A stretch of 64,000 nucleotides of DNA from NCBI RefSeq assembly GCF_019308285.1, contig NZ_WWEM01000017.1, positions 1 through 64,000 on the forward strand, in the 5' to 3' direction. Of the stretch, positions 18,335-28,674 are shown piece after piece. The number at the start of each line of letters is the position of its first letter. Position 1 is the first letter of the stretch. Source of the stretch: Flavobacterium quisquiliarum. Lineage in GTDB: Bacteria > Bacteroidota > Bacteroidia > Flavobacteriales > Flavobacteriaceae. The position numbers and the translations under genes are program-made. A model generated the notes under the pieces. The model did no database searches. It saw only the letters and a list, made by a program, of their open reading frames with translations, and was not told the origin of the DNA.

Positions 18335-19288
18335 ATGATGGATAAAAATTCTATAATATATATCGCAGGACACAAAGGAATGGTTGGAAGCGCCATTTGG
18401 AGATCTTTAACGGCAAAAGGTTATAATAATCTTATTGGGGCATCTAGCAGCGAATTAGATTTAAGAGAACAAGATGCAGTTCGAGATTTCATTCAAAAAG
18501 TTAAACCAGATGTTATTATAGATGCAGCCGCAAAAGTAGGCGGGATTTTGGCCAACAATGATTTTCCATTTCAATTTTTAATGGAAAACATGCAGATTCA
18601 AAATAATCTTATAAATGAAGCTCATAATGCCGATGTAGAAAAATTTATCTTTTTAGGCAGTTCCTGTATTTATCCCAAATTGGCACCGCAGCCATTAAAA
18701 GAGGAATATCTGCTTACTGCCTCTTTAGAAAAGACGAATGAATGGTATGCTTTGGCTAAAATTACGGGTGTAAAATTATGTGAAGCCATTCGTGAACAAT
18801 TTGGAAAAGATTTTGTGAGTTTGATGCCTACAAATCTATACGGTACACATGACAATTTTGATTTAACAAGCTCTCACGTTCTGCCAGCTATGATTCGTAA
18901 ATTTCATGAAGCTAAAGAAAGTAACAATGCGCCAGTGATACTCTGGGGAACAGGAAGTCCGATGAGAGAATTTTTATTTGTAGATGATATGGCCGAAGCT
19001 GTTGTTTTTGCATTAGAAAATGAACTTCCGGAACATTTATACAACATTGGAACAGGAGAAGATTTGACAATTAAGGAATTGGCAGCTGCGATTCAAAAAG
19101 TTGTTGGGCATACTGGGGATATCATCTGGGACGAAAGCAAACCTGACGGTACACCTCGAAAATTAATGGATGTTTCTAAAATGCATAACATTGGCTGGAA
19201 ACACCAAGTAAACTTAGAAGAAGGAATACAAAAAACTTACAATTGGTTTCTAGAAAACATTAAAAACCTAAAACAAAAGAGCTATTAA
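18335..19288 (+). CDS. fcl: GDP-L-fucose synthase
   Basis: A 317-residue short-chain dehydrogenase that epimerises and reduces GDP-4-keto-6-deoxymannose to GDP-L-fucose. Visible are the NADPH-binding GHKGMVGSA (7-15), LDLREQDAVRDF, the catalytic GSSCIYP region and the YALAK pair (Tyr and Lys), then LMPTNLYG. The length is normal for the family. An ATG-ATG pair stands at 18335 and 18338. It precedes gmd, the enzyme acting before it in the pathway, with a 60-100 bp gap that may hold a second promoter. Confidence 0.92.
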   Translation: MMDKNSIIYIAGHKGMVGSAIWRSLTAKGYNNLIGASSSELDLREQDAVRDFIQKVKPDVIIDAAAKVGGILANNDFPFQFLMENMQIQNNLINEAHNADVEKFIFLGSSCIYPKLAPQPLKEEYLLTASLEKTNEWYALAKITGVKLCEAIREQFGKDFVSLMPTNLYGTHDNFDLTSSHVLPAMIRKFHEAKESNNAPVILWGTGSPMREFLFVDDMAEAVVFALENELPEHLYNIGTGEDLTIKELAAAIQKVVGHTGDIIWDESKPDGTPRKLMDVSKMHNIGWKHQVNLEEGIQKTYNWFLENIKNLKQKSY

Positions 19289-19394
19289 TAACGGCCTCTT
19301 TTTATTCTAGAAAATCTACAAAAAACTTACAGTTAATACTTTATAAACTTTGCAACATTGCAATACAAATGCCTTTGTGCCTTATAATAACATT

Positions 19395-20519
19395 ATGACT
19401 CTATTAAAAAAAACAGCGTTCATTACGGGAGTGACAGGACAAGACGGAGCCTATTTAAGTGAATTTTTATTAGAAAAGGGCTATATCGTACACGGATTAA
19501 AAAGACGTACTTCGATGTTTAATACAGATCGAATAGACCATTTATATCAAGATCCTCACATAGAACATAGGGATTTTATATTACATTATGGAGACATGAC
19601 CGACAGTACAAATTTAACTCGCTTAATTCAGGAAATACAGCCTGACGAGATTTATAATTTGGCAGCGATGAGTCATGTAGCAGTTTCCTTTGAAACTCCT
19701 GAATATACCGGAAATGTTGATGCATTAGGAACATTAAGAATTCTTGATGCAGTACGTTTACTCGGATTAGAAAAAAAGACAAGAATTTATCAGGCTTCTA
19801 CTTCAGAGTTATATGGTAAAGTACAAGAAGTACCGCAAACTGAAAAAACTCCTTTTTATCCAAGATCCCCTTACGCAGTAGCAAAAATGTATGCCTTTTG
19901 GATTACAGTAAACTACAGAGAGGCTTATGGAATGTATGCTTGTAACGGTATCTTGTTTAATCACGAATCACCTATTCGTGGAGAAACTTTTGTGACCCGT
20001 AAAATTACAAGAGCAACTGCAAGAATAGCTTTAGGATTACAAGATAAAGTTTATTTGGGTAATCTAGATGCTCAACGCGATTGGGGACACGCTAAAGATT
20101 ATGTTAGAATGATGTGGATGATTTTACAAGCTGAAGAACCGGAAGACTGGGTTATTGCTACAGGAAAAACTACTCCAGTTCGTGAATTTGTGAGAATGAG
20201 TTTTGCAGAAGTAGGCATAGAATTAGAGTTTATAGGACAAGGTGTTAATGAAAAAGGTTTTGTAGCATCATGCAGTAATCCTGATTATCAAATTCCAGTT
20301 GGTACAGAAGTATTAGCTGTTGACCCGAATTATTTTAGACCTACAGAAGTAGATTTATTGATAGGTGATCCAACCAAAGCTAAGACTAAACTTGGCTGGC
20401 AATGTCAATATGAACTGGAAGAATTAGTGCAGGAAATGATGCAGTCCGATTTAAAATTGATGAGAAAAGAACAGCTTCTTAGAGAATGTGGCTTTACAAT
20501 AATGAATTACTACGAATAA
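19395..20519 (+). CDS. gmd: GDP-mannose 4,6-dehydratase
   Basis: A 374-residue enzyme converting GDP-mannose to GDP-4-keto-6-deoxy-D-mannose. The NADP-binding [15 protein letters not shown] is followed by HGLKRRTS, the catalytic [11 protein letters not shown] and YAVAK, and [10 protein letters not shown](I)RG, all typical of GMD. The frame is open to 19350, but the ATG at 19395 gives the normal N-terminus [15 protein letters not shown]. The preceding TAAACTTTG (19344-19352) resembles a -7 box and would exclude the upstream start. With fcl it supplies GDP-fucose to the EPS machinery. Confidence 0.93.
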   Translation: MTLLKKTAFITGVTGQDGAYLSEFLLEKGYIVHGLKRRTSMFNTDRIDHLYQDPHIEHRDFILHYGDMTDSTNLTRLIQEIQPDEIYNLAAMSHVAVSFETPEYTGNVDALGTLRILDAVRLLGLEKKTRIYQASTSELYGKVQEVPQTEKTPFYPRSPYAVAKMYAFWITVNYREAYGMYACNGILFNHESPIRGETFVTRKITRATARIALGLQDKVYLGNLDAQRDWGHAKDYVRMMWMILQAEEPEDWVIATGKTTPVREFVRMSFAEVGIELEFIGQGVNEKGFVASCSNPDYQIPVGTEVLAVDPNYFRPTEVDLLIGDPTKAKTKLGWQCQYELEELVQEMMQSDLKLMRKEQLLRECGFTIMNYYE

Positions 20520-20579
20520 GAAATTAGGAAATTCGAATAAAGTTAATAAACATTTTTGCCTTCAAAAAAACATATTTAA

Positions 20580-21992
20580 ATGAAAATCAAAAATATTTGT
20601 TGTTTGGGTGCTGGTTATGTGGGCGGTCCTACAATGTCGGTTATCGCATTAAAATGTCCAGAAATTAAAGTTACTGTTGTTGATTTAAATGAAAGCCGTA
20701 TTGCGGCCTGGAACGATGAAAATTTAGATAGTTTACCTGTTTACGAACCAAGACTTGCAGAGGTAGTGGGTGAGGCTAGAGGACGCAATCTTTTTTTCTC
20801 TACAGATGTAGATACTGCTATTGATGCTGCAGATATGATTTTCATTGCCGTTAATACTCCAACTAAAACCTATGGTGAGGGAAAAGGAATGGCAGCTGAT
20901 TTAAAGTTTGTTGAGTTATGTGCAAGACAAATTGCCCGAATAGCTAAAAATGATAAAATTATTGTGGAGAAATCTACTCTGCCTGTTCGTACTGCCGAAA
21001 CATTGCAAACCATTTTGGACAGTACGGGTAATGGAGTGAAATTTGAAGTTTTATCTAATCCAGAGTTTTTAGCGGAAGGAACCGCAATAGAAGATTTGTT
21101 CAACGCAGATCGAGTATTGATCGGAGGTCAGCAAACTCCTGAGGGAAAAGAAGCAATTCAATCATTAGTTGATATTTATGCACATTGGCTGAAGCCAGAA
21201 CAAATTTTGACTACCAATGTCTGGTCATCTGAATTGTCAAAATTAACGGCAAATTCTTTTTTAGCACAACGAATCTCTTCTATTAATGCACTTTCTGCCC
21301 TATGTGAAGTGACAGAAGCAAATGTTGATGAGGTAGCAAATGCAATAGGAACAGATAGTAGAATTGGTCCTAAATTCCTTAAAGCTTCTGTAGGATTTGG
21401 AGGATCTTGTTTTCAAAAGGACATTTTAAATCTAGTGTATTTATGTCGTTTTTTTAATCTACCTGAAGTTGCTGATTACTGGGAGCAGGTGATTATTTTA
21501 AATGATTATCAGAAGTATCGATTTGCTAAAAAAATTATAAGCTCTTTGTTTAATACGGTTAGCGATAAAAAAATTACTTTTTTAGGCTGGGCTTTTAAAA
21601 AGGATACTAATGATACCCGAGAATCGGCTGCAATTTATGTTGCGGAACATCTTATTGAAGATGGTGCACAGATACATGTTTATGATCCAAAAGTTCCTGA
21701 AGCAAAGATTAAGGCTGATATGCGTTATTTATGGGAATTAAAAGGATTTACAGAGCAAAAAATAGAGGCAAAGTTAAATCAGATTTATGTTTATAATGAT
21801 CCAAAAGAGGCGCTAGATCAGGCTCATGCAGTTGCAGTACTAACAGAGTGGGATGAATTTAAAACGTATGACTGGGAAAATATATTTATCAAAATGTATA
21901 AACCAGCTTTTGTTTTTGATGGAAGAAATATTCTAGATGCAGCAAAATTAACAGACATTGGTTTTAGAGTTAAAGGAATTGGAAAAGGCTGA
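20580..21992 (+). CDS. ugd: UDP-glucose 6-dehydrogenase, UGDH type
   Basis: A 470-residue enzyme oxidising UDP-glucose to UDP-glucuronate with two NAD+. The N-terminal [10 protein letters not shown] (10-19) binds [13 protein letters not shown] and [11 protein letters not shown] line the active site, and [10 protein letters not shown] carries the catalytic Cys277. The length and the GGPTMSVIA signature resemble the animal and plant UGDH branch rather than the shorter bacterial one. UDP-glucuronate is either used directly or decarboxylated to UDP-xylose by the UXS gene at 33978. It lies 60 bp downstream of gmd. Confidence 0.92.
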   Translation: MKIKNICCLGAGYVGGPTMSVIALKCPEIKVTVVDLNESRIAAWNDENLDSLPVYEPRLAEVVGEARGRNLFFSTDVDTAIDAADMIFIAVNTPTKTYGEGKGMAADLKFVELCARQIARIAKNDKIIVEKSTLPVRTAETLQTILDSTGNGVKFEVLSNPEFLAEGTAIEDLFNADRVLIGGQQTPEGKEAIQSLVDIYAHWLKPEQILTTNVWSSELSKLTANSFLAQRISSINALSALCEVTEANVDEVANAIGTDSRIGPKFLKASVGFGGSCFQKDILNLVYLCRFFNLPEVADYWEQVIILNDYQKYRFAKKIISSLFNTVSDKKITFLGWAFKKDTNDTRESAAIYVAEHLIEDGAQIHVYDPKVPEAKIKADMRYLWELKGFTEQKIEAKLNQIYVYNDPKEALDQAHAVAVLTEWDEFKTYDWENIFIKMYKPAFVFDGRNILDAAKLTDIGFRVKGIGKG

Positions 21993-22043
21993 AATTTTCA
22001 ATTGTAAAAGAGAATCTATTTTTAACTATTTTAATTTCATTTC

Positions 22044-23348
22044 TTGAAAGATATTTTGATAAAACTTAAAGACCATCCAAAATACGATGCGATTGTAAGC
22101 TGGGGAAAATTAATTTCTATAACAGGAAGCGCGCAGGTCATTGTACAGGGAGTTGGTTTTGTTTCTGGTATTTTAATTATTCGATTACTTTCTGTTCAAG
22201 AATATGCTTTCTATACCTTAGCAAATACAATGCTTGGCGCCATGTCGGTATTATCTGACGGGGGAATTTCTACAGGCGTACTGGCACAAGGCGGAAAGGT
22301 GTGGGAAAACAAAAAGGAATTAGGAAAGGTACTGGTTACAGGATTGGAAATGCGTAAAAAATTTGCAGTAATAAGCCTGTTTATATCCCTTCCGATTTTA
22401 CTTTACTTATTGCTTCACAATGGTGCAGGCTGGATGACCTCTATCTTGATTATATTATCTATAATTCCAGCTTTTTATGCTACTTTGTCTGATTCTTTAT
22501 TAGAGATTCCTTTAAAGCTAAATCAAAGTATTTTGCCACTCCAAAGAAATCAAGTTATTGTAAGTTTCGGCAGATTGTTAATGGTAGCTTCAACTATATT
22601 CCTATTTCCTTTTGCTTATCTGTCAATTCTAACGAGCGGAATAGCAAGAATATATGGAAATATTCGTTTAAAAAAACATACCAATGTTTTCGCTGATACA
22701 TCAGAAACGGAAGATCCAGTAATAAAAAAAGAAATTTCTGTAATTGTTAAAAAAAGTTTACCAGGACTTATTTACTATTGTTTTTCGGGACAAATTTCAA
22801 CTTGGATCATTTCAATTTTTGGAAACCCAGCATCGATTGCACAAATTGGGGCGCTTGGAAGAATAAGTTCAATCATAACGCTGCTGATGGTCGTTTTTTC
22901 AATATTAATTGTTCCAAGATTTGCTAGAATACAAAATCAGCCGCAAAAATTATTACGACACTATACCAAAATATTAGTTGGTATGACAATACTTCTTTTA
23001 TTTATAGTGGCTTGTACCTATTTATTTTCCGATCAGATTTTATGGATTTTAGGAAGTAATTATAAAAAACTAAATAGCGAATTAGTTTTGTTAATGATTG
23101 GAACTGCAATTACAACCATCATGGCAGCGGCATTGGGACTTTATTTAAGCAGGGGCTGGGTTTTAAAATATTACATTTCTATTTCAGGAAGTTTGCTTCC
23201 AATCGTACTGAGCTGTTTTATTTTTGATGTATCAACTTTAAAAGGCATTCTATATTTAAATATTCTTGTTGCATTGGTACAGATGGTATTTCATGTTTCT
23301 TATGGATATTATAAAATTTTAGAATTAAATAAGAATAATGATAGTTAG
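22044..23348 (+). CDS. Wzx-type lipid-linked oligosaccharide flippase
   Basis: A 434-residue integral membrane protein with about 11-12 hydrophobic segments and a start typical of polysaccharide biosynthesis proteins of the MATE/MVF-like superfamily (GSAQVIVQGVGFVSGILIIRLLSVQEYAFYTLAN, residues 28-61). It should move undecaprenyl-linked repeat units across the inner membrane. The start is a TTG at 22044; no in-frame ATG exists before the first membrane helix, and the predicted cytosolic lead is reasonable. It is the only flippase candidate in the locus and is followed by glycosyltransferase genes. Confidence 0.82.
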   Translation: MKDILIKLKDHPKYDAIVSWGKLISITGSAQVIVQGVGFVSGILIIRLLSVQEYAFYTLANTMLGAMSVLSDGGISTGVLAQGGKVWENKKELGKVLVTGLEMRKKFAVISLFISLPILLYLLLHNGAGWMTSILIILSIIPAFYATLSDSLLEIPLKLNQSILPLQRNQVIVSFGRLLMVASTIFLFPFAYLSILTSGIARIYGNIRLKKHTNVFADTSETEDPVIKKEISVIVKKSLPGLIYYCFSGQISTWIISIFGNPASIAQIGALGRISSIITLLMVVFSILIVPRFARIQNQPQKLLRHYTKILVGMTILLLFIVACTYLFSDQILWILGSNYKKLNSELVLLMIGTAITTIMAAALGLYLSRGWVLKYYISISGSLLPIVLSCFIFDVSTLKGILYLNILVALVQMVFHVSYGYYKILELNKNNDS

Positions 23349-23378
23349 AAGATTTTACTGAAATCAAATAAATGTCAA

Positions 23379-24290
23379 ATGAAATATTCCATTGGAATTC
23401 CTGCATTTAAAGGACGCTATCTTAATGATTGCATCGACAGTATATTGTCGCAAACATTTAAAGATTTTGAGCTAATTGTAGTTAACGATTGCTCTCCAGA
23501 TGGAATACATGAAATAGTTAAAGGGTTTAAAGATCCTCGAATTAATTACTACGAAAATGAGGTCAATATAGGTGCCGAAAATGTTATTGATAATTGGAAT
23601 AAATGCTTGAGTTTTGCGCAAGGCGATTTTTTTGTATTAATGGGAGACGATGATAAACTTGCGCCAGATTATTTGAGAGAGTTTGATAAACTAATTGATA
23701 AATACCCTGATTTAGATGTTTTTCATTGCAGAATAAGAATCATAAATGAAAATTCTGAAGAGATAGAATTGAGTACGATTTGTCCTGAATATGAAGATAC
23801 CGATAATTATATATTGAATTGTTTAGAAGGAAGGAGTGAGCAATTTATCTCTGATTTTGTTTACAGAAAAAGTACATTAGTAAGTAACGGAGGTTTTTAC
23901 AAATTACCATTGGCTTGGTCCTCAGATTATATCTCGGCTTTTATTGCATCCGGAAACAAAGGAATAGCATATACGTCAAGTCCCGTGTTTTTTTACAGAA
24001 AACATCAATCCAATATTACAAGTACTAGTAGTTTAGAACTAAAAAGAATTGCCATTATTGGAATGGAGAACTGGCTGGAAAAATATTTAAACAGTTCAAA
24101 AAAAACTTTTCAACCGCTTACTGTGGCATTTAAGAAATTTGAAAAAGAAAACAAAGAAGCTTTTATTCGACAAATGATAGGCAGAAGCAGATTAAATGGT
24201 TTGTATCTCTGTATTGTCAAAAGAAAATTATTTAAAATATACGTTGTTAATTTTATAAGTCTCCTATACAACATGTGGCTTAAAAACTAA
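23379..24290 (+). CDS. GT2-family glycosyltransferase
   Basis: A 303-residue GT-A fold enzyme. The start YSIGIPAFKGRYLNDCIDSI, VVNDCSPDG (34-42) and a GDDD motif (89-92) binding the sugar nucleotide and metal are typical of family 2. The C-terminal part has basic and aromatic residues suited to membrane association but no clear transmembrane helix. It probably adds one sugar of the lipid-linked EPS repeat; donor and acceptor cannot be told. It lies 30 bp after the flippase gene. Confidence 0.82.
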   Translation: MKYSIGIPAFKGRYLNDCIDSILSQTFKDFELIVVNDCSPDGIHEIVKGFKDPRINYYENEVNIGAENVIDNWNKCLSFAQGDFFVLMGDDDKLAPDYLREFDKLIDKYPDLDVFHCRIRIINENSEEIELSTICPEYEDTDNYILNCLEGRSEQFISDFVYRKSTLVSNGGFYKLPLAWSSDYISAFIASGNKGIAYTSSPVFFYRKHQSNITSTSSLELKRIAIIGMENWLEKYLNSSKKTFQPLTVAFKKFEKENKEAFIRQMIGRSRLNGLYLCIVKRKLFKIYVVNFISLLYNMWLKN

Positions 24291-24382
24291 GCCTATCAGA
24301 TCTAAATTTAGACTAGAATAAAGTTGTAAAAGAACTTTAAAATCTTCAAAACTTCAAAAACTTTTTAATACAAGCACAAATT

Positions 24383-25495
24383 ATGGACATTTTATTTGTT
24401 TGTGGCTCCGCTGAAGCTGGAAAAGATGGTGTTGGTGATTACACTCGCCGTTTATGTGCTGAATTATTACATAGAAAACATGACGTTAGAATATTAGCAC
24501 TATGTGATAATCAATCCAATTTTTTTGTAACTGAAAGTCAGTTAATTGGAAAAGATCAGGTTACGGTTTATCGCATACCTGCCGCTACAGATGTTAAACA
24601 AAGATTTACATGGACAAAGCAGATAGTAAATGATTTTCAGCCTGATTGGATCAGTTTACAATTTGTTCCTTACAGTTTTAACCCAAAAGGGTTGCCGTTT
24701 TGGTTGCCTTCTTTTTTAAAGAATTTAAAAGGAAATCATAAGCTGCACATTATGTTTCACGAATTGTGGATAGGAATGGATTTGGATGCCACAATTAAAA
24801 GTAAGTGTATTGGCTTGATGCAAAAGACGCTAATTTCAAAAATTTTGAAAACCAAAGAGAAAGTAGTCATTCATACGCAAACCGATTTATACAAGTCTAA
24901 AATATCAAAATTAGGCTACAATGCGCAAATACTGCCTTTGTTTAGTAACATAGCCAAAAGTAATGAAGCTGAACATAAAGGAATGGTGTACCATTCTGAC
25001 TTAAGATTCTGTGTTTTTGGTAATATTCATTACGGAGCTCCAGTAGAACAATTTATTTACGATTTAAAACTTGTTTTATCTATTTCTAAAGAAATTAGAA
25101 CATTAAAGTTTGTTTTTATTGGAAACTGTGGTGCTGAAATTGAAGAATGGAAGAAAGTTTTGAAGGCAAACGAAATTAGATTTGAAGAGACAGGATTTGT
25201 AAATGATTTTGAGATAAGCGAAATTTTATCTAGCTGTCAATACGGAATTTCAACAACGCCTTATCTGTTAAATCAAAAAAGTGGTAGTCTAGCTTCTATG
25301 TTTGATCATGAATTGGCTGTTTTATGTGTGGCCAGAAAATGGGACGTAAGAGGATTTAAACCAAAAGTATCTTCAAATTTAATGAAATACGAAAATCATA
25401 AAACGATTAATAGTTTTTTGGATAGAAAATTCACTGTTTTAAATGACAATAATTTAGAGTTTGTAGCAACAAAATTTCTAAGTGGTTTAAACTAA
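24383..25495 (+). CDS. GT-B glycosyltransferase
   Basis: A 370-residue protein starting DILFVCGSAEAGKDGVGDYTRRL, the glycine-rich N-terminal loop of family 4-like GT-B enzymes. A second Rossmann half follows with FCVFGNIHYGAP and FVFIGNCG. The usual E-x7-E nucleotide-binding motif is not clean (ISTTPYLLNQKSGSLAS stands in its place), so the donor site is atypical and the family assignment is less firm than for the GT4 genes downstream. It is expected to extend the EPS repeat. Confidence 0.7.
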   Translation: MDILFVCGSAEAGKDGVGDYTRRLCAELLHRKHDVRILALCDNQSNFFVTESQLIGKDQVTVYRIPAATDVKQRFTWTKQIVNDFQPDWISLQFVPYSFNPKGLPFWLPSFLKNLKGNHKLHIMFHELWIGMDLDATIKSKCIGLMQKTLISKILKTKEKVVIHTQTDLYKSKISKLGYNAQILPLFSNIAKSNEAEHKGMVYHSDLRFCVFGNIHYGAPVEQFIYDLKLVLSISKEIRTLKFVFIGNCGAEIEEWKKVLKANEIRFEETGFVNDFEISEILSSCQYGISTTPYLLNQKSGSLASMFDHELAVLCVARKWDVRGFKPKVSSNLMKYENHKTINSFLDRKFTVLNDNNLEFVATKFLSGLN

Positions 25496-25506
25496 GTTTT
25501 TAAGAT

Positions 25507-26097
25507 ATGGCCAGCCTAAGATATTTATGGAGAAACCGAATCAAATACCGTCCGTTCAGCAAAGCTTTTTTTATTAGCTGGGCAAAACGTTTATTGACTT
25601 TTCCAGAATTAGTTAAGAATAACAGAAGAAGAAAAAAACTTATTAATAACGGTGCCAATATAGCCGAAACGGCAGAGATTGGAATTGTTAATATTAACGG
25701 TAGAAAAGAAAATTTATCAATAGATGATTTTAGCACTTTAGGCAAGGTAGAAATTGCTTTACATGATAAAGTAAGCATTGGAAAATATGTATGCATAAAT
25801 GATGGTGTAATTATTTTAAGCGCATCTCACGATGTTTCAGATCCTTTGTGGAGACATAAAAAAGCACCAATTTCAATTGGAGATTATGCATGGATTGCAA
25901 CAAATGCAATTATATTACCAGGTGTAAATATTGGTAAAGGAGCAGTTGTTGGAGCAGGAGCGGTAGTCAGTAAAGATGTCAAAGATTATACAATAGTAAT
26001 TGGAAATCCAGCAAAAGAAATAGAAAAAAAGAGAACAGAGGTTTTAAAATATAATCCTTGTGAATTTCTAGCAACAAATAACGCATGGCTAAAATGA
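25507..26097 (+). CDS. Hexapeptide-repeat acyltransferase (WcaF/Maa type)
   Basis: A 196-residue left-handed beta-helix enzyme. Hexapeptide repeats run from about residue 55 (IGIVNINGRKENLSIDDFS) to 170, with the catalytic-histidine region ILSASHDVSDP and IGDYAWIATNAIILPGVNIG; the end VIGNPAKEIEKKR is classic. It probably O-acetylates a sugar of the repeat using acetyl-CoA. It overlaps the following glycosyltransferase gene by 13 bp. It is one of three such genes in the locus. Confidence 0.82.
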   Translation: MASLRYLWRNRIKYRPFSKAFFISWAKRLLTFPELVKNNRRRKKLINNGANIAETAEIGIVNINGRKENLSIDDFSTLGKVEIALHDKVSIGKYVCINDGVIILSASHDVSDPLWRHKKAPISIGDYAWIATNAIILPGVNIGKGAVVGAGAVVSKDVKDYTIVIGNPAKEIEKKRTEVLKYNPCEFLATNNAWLK

Positions 26098-27335
26098 TTT
26101 TGTTTTCACATCCAACATTAAATGCAAATTCTAAAGCATTAATCAGTGGTCTGCTCAAAAATAACATATTATATAAACTATATACTTGCATCGCTATTTT
26201 TCAGGGGCAGTTGTTTTTTAAACTCGGAGAAAATCCTAAACTGAAAGATTTAAAAAGAAGACGTTTAGATGCAAACTGGAAAGATTTTACGGTTTCCAAA
26301 TCTTTTTTTGAATTTGGACGTTTGATTGCTTCAAAACTGCGTTTGGACTATTTAGTTAAACACGAAAAAGGAGTCTTCTGTATTGATAATGTATATCATA
26401 AACAAGATAAATGGGTAGCCGATAATTTGGCTAAAGCAAAAAGAAAAGGAGTTTTTGGAGTTTATGCTTATGAAGACGGAGCATTGGCTACTTTTTTAAA
26501 AGCAAAAAAAACAGGACTTTATTGTATATATGATTTGCCGATTGGCTATTGGAAAAGTGCCCGTTTATTAATGCAGAGAGAGTTTGAAATTAATCCTAAT
26601 TGGGCAGAGACACTTACAGGTTTCAACGATTCGACTGAAAAGTTAAATAAAAAAGATCAAGAACTGGCTTTGGCTGATGTCATTTTTGTAGCAAGCACAT
26701 TTACTAAAAAAACTTTAGAAGAATACTCTGGAAAATTACCTGAAATAAAAGTCATTCCATACGGTTTTCCCGATGTGAAAAGTAAAAAAGAATATTTACA
26801 GCTTGTCAATAGAAAACTTAAAATCCTATTTGTAGGTGGCTTATCGCAAAGAAAAGGACTTTCGTATTTGTTTGAAGCTGTAGAAGGCTTACAGGACAAG
26901 ATTGATTTAACAGTTGTAGGACATAAAGCAGTTCCAAATTGCAAAGCTCTTAATCAGGCTTTAGAACAACATACTTGGATTCCGTCACTGTCTCACGATC
27001 AGATTTTGGCTTGCATGAGAGAACATGATGTATTTGTTTTTCCATCACTTTTTGAAGGCTTCGGTTTGGTAATTACAGAAGCAATGTCGCAGGGAGTTCC
27101 TGTTATAACAACAGATCGTACTGCAGGTCCCGACCTGATTGATCACGGAAATGACGGATGGATTGTTCCGGCAGGATCTTCAGTGGCAATTAAAGAAGTA
27201 CTAAACGAGATACTTGAAAAACCACAATTACTCAAACAATTAGGATTAGCAGCACAGACAAAAGCACAGAACAGACCTTGGTCGGTTTATGGTCAAGAAA
27301 TGGCCAATGAAATTTCCTTATTAAAAACTTTTTAG
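26085..27335 (+). CDS. GT4-family glycosyltransferase
   Basis: A 416-residue GT-B enzyme. The second domain holds VIPYGFPDVKSK, KILFVGGLSQRKGLSYL and FPSLFEGFGLVITEAMSQG, where E-x7-E binds the donor nucleotide; ITTDRTAGPDLI and PWSVYGQEMA close the protein. The N-terminal domain is longer and more basic than usual, consistent with binding at the membrane. The ATG lies inside the preceding acyltransferase gene (13-bp overlap), so the two may act on the same sugar. Confidence 0.85.
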   Translation: MAKMILFSHPTLNANSKALISGLLKNNILYKLYTCIAIFQGQLFFKLGENPKLKDLKRRRLDANWKDFTVSKSFFEFGRLIASKLRLDYLVKHEKGVFCIDNVYHKQDKWVADNLAKAKRKGVFGVYAYEDGALATFLKAKKTGLYCIYDLPIGYWKSARLLMQREFEINPNWAETLTGFNDSTEKLNKKDQELALADVIFVASTFTKKTLEEYSGKLPEIKVIPYGFPDVKSKKEYLQLVNRKLKILFVGGLSQRKGLSYLFEAVEGLQDKIDLTVVGHKAVPNCKALNQALEQHTWIPSLSHDQILACMREHDVFVFPSLFEGFGLVITEAMSQGVPVITTDRTAGPDLIDHGNDGWIVPAGSSVAIKEVLNEILEKPQLLKQLGLAAQTKAQNRPWSVYGQEMANEISLLKTF

Positions 27336-27357
27336 ATAATATCATTTAAGAATAACA

Positions 27358-28674
27358 ATGAATGAACAAGAAGTAATTCCGAATTATAAATCCTTAAAAA
27401 TTGCCATTTGGCTCTATTTTTTTCTATGGATTTTTGAAGGAGCTTTACGCAAATGGATCTTACCAAGTCTGGCTACTCCATTGTTGGTAGTTCGCGACCC
27501 AATTGCTATTTACATATTGGTTAGAGCGATATACCTGAATGTGAAATTTATGACACCCTATATTGTCTTTAGTTTTATTTTTACCTTACTAAGTTTAGCC
27601 ATTACATTGACGTTTGGTCATGGAAATTTATTTGTTGGTATTTATGGAGCAAGAATTATGTTACTTCATTTTCCTCTCATTTTTATCATCGGAAAAGTTT
27701 TTACAAAAGAAGACATAATCAAATTAGGACGCGTTCTTTTAGTACTGAATATATTTATGACCATCATGGTATATTTTCAATTTAGCAGTCCGCAAAGTGC
27801 TTTCATAAATATTGGTATCGGAGGAGAAGGTAGTGCTGGATTTTCAGGAGCGATGGGATACAGCAGACCGCCGGGAACATTTTCTTTTACTACAGGATTA
27901 TCTATTTTTTACACTGCGGTATCCGTTTTTGTCTATTATTTTTGGCTTTCTAAAGACTATTGTTCAAAAATTTTATTGTACGCCAGTACCATTGCTTTAG
28001 TTATTGCTTTGCCGCTGACGATAAGCCGAGGTGCAGTAGTAGCAGTACTGATAGTAGGACTTTTTGCTATTATGGCATCGGTAACAAGTGCAAAAATGTT
28101 AGGTAAGCTGGTATTTACAGCTGTTGTTTTTGTTGTTGCTTTTTTAGTTTTACAAAACTACGTGACAATATTCAGTTTAGGAACAGAAGTTTTTATGGAT
28201 CGTGTTGATAGTGCAAATAGATCTACAGGTGCAGGCGGAGGATTAAAAGAATCTATCCTTATGCGAATTGTAGCCGATTTTTTAGGACCATTTATTGATC
28301 TTTTTAGTCACCCAATGTTCGAAGGTAATTTGGGAATGGGGACCAATGCTGGTGCTCAAATGCTGACAGGGAAAGCTGTTTTTCTGGTATCAGAAACAGA
28401 GTTTGGCCGTTTGGTTGGTGAGCAAGGAATCATTTTCGGAGGAGGTGTCATCTTTATACGTCTGATATTAGCTTTGAGAATTACAGTAAAATCGTGGAAA
28501 CTGCCAAAAGATGAAAAACTTCTTCCTTTCACTCTTTGTGGTGCTGCCTGCCCAGCATTATTTCAAGGACAATGGGCACAGCCATCGGTATTGGGCTTTG
28601 CTGTTATAATGGTCGGCTTAGTGATGGCGGCTTTAAATAAAGTTGATACTCCTTTAGAAAATAGCACATTATGA
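27358..28674 (+). CDS. Wzy-type polymerase / O-antigen ligase-like membrane protein
   Basis: A 438-residue integral membrane protein with about ten hydrophobic segments and a long periplasmic loop (about 275-360) rich in glycine and charged residues. The start IWLYFFLWIFEGALRKWILP and the run TISRGAVVAVLIVG are typical of the O-antigen ligase/polymerase superfamily. In this locus it is the best candidate for the polymerase joining lipid-linked repeats in the periplasm. The stop overlaps the next start as ATGA (28671). Confidence 0.77.
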   Translation: MNEQEVIPNYKSLKIAIWLYFFLWIFEGALRKWILPSLATPLLVVRDPIAIYILVRAIYLNVKFMTPYIVFSFIFTLLSLAITLTFGHGNLFVGIYGARIMLLHFPLIFIIGKVFTKEDIIKLGRVLLVLNIFMTIMVYFQFSSPQSAFINIGIGGEGSAGFSGAMGYSRPPGTFSFTTGLSIFYTAVSVFVYYFWLSKDYCSKILLYASTIALVIALPLTISRGAVVAVLIVGLFAIMASVTSAKMLGKLVFTAVVFVVAFLVLQNYVTIFSLGTEVFMDRVDSANRSTGAGGGLKESILMRIVADFLGPFIDLFSHPMFEGNLGMGTNAGAQMLTGKAVFLVSETEFGRLVGEQGIIFGGGVIFIRLILALRITVKSWKLPKDEKLLPFTLCGAACPALFQGQWAQPSVLGFAVIMVGLVMAALNKVDTPLENSTL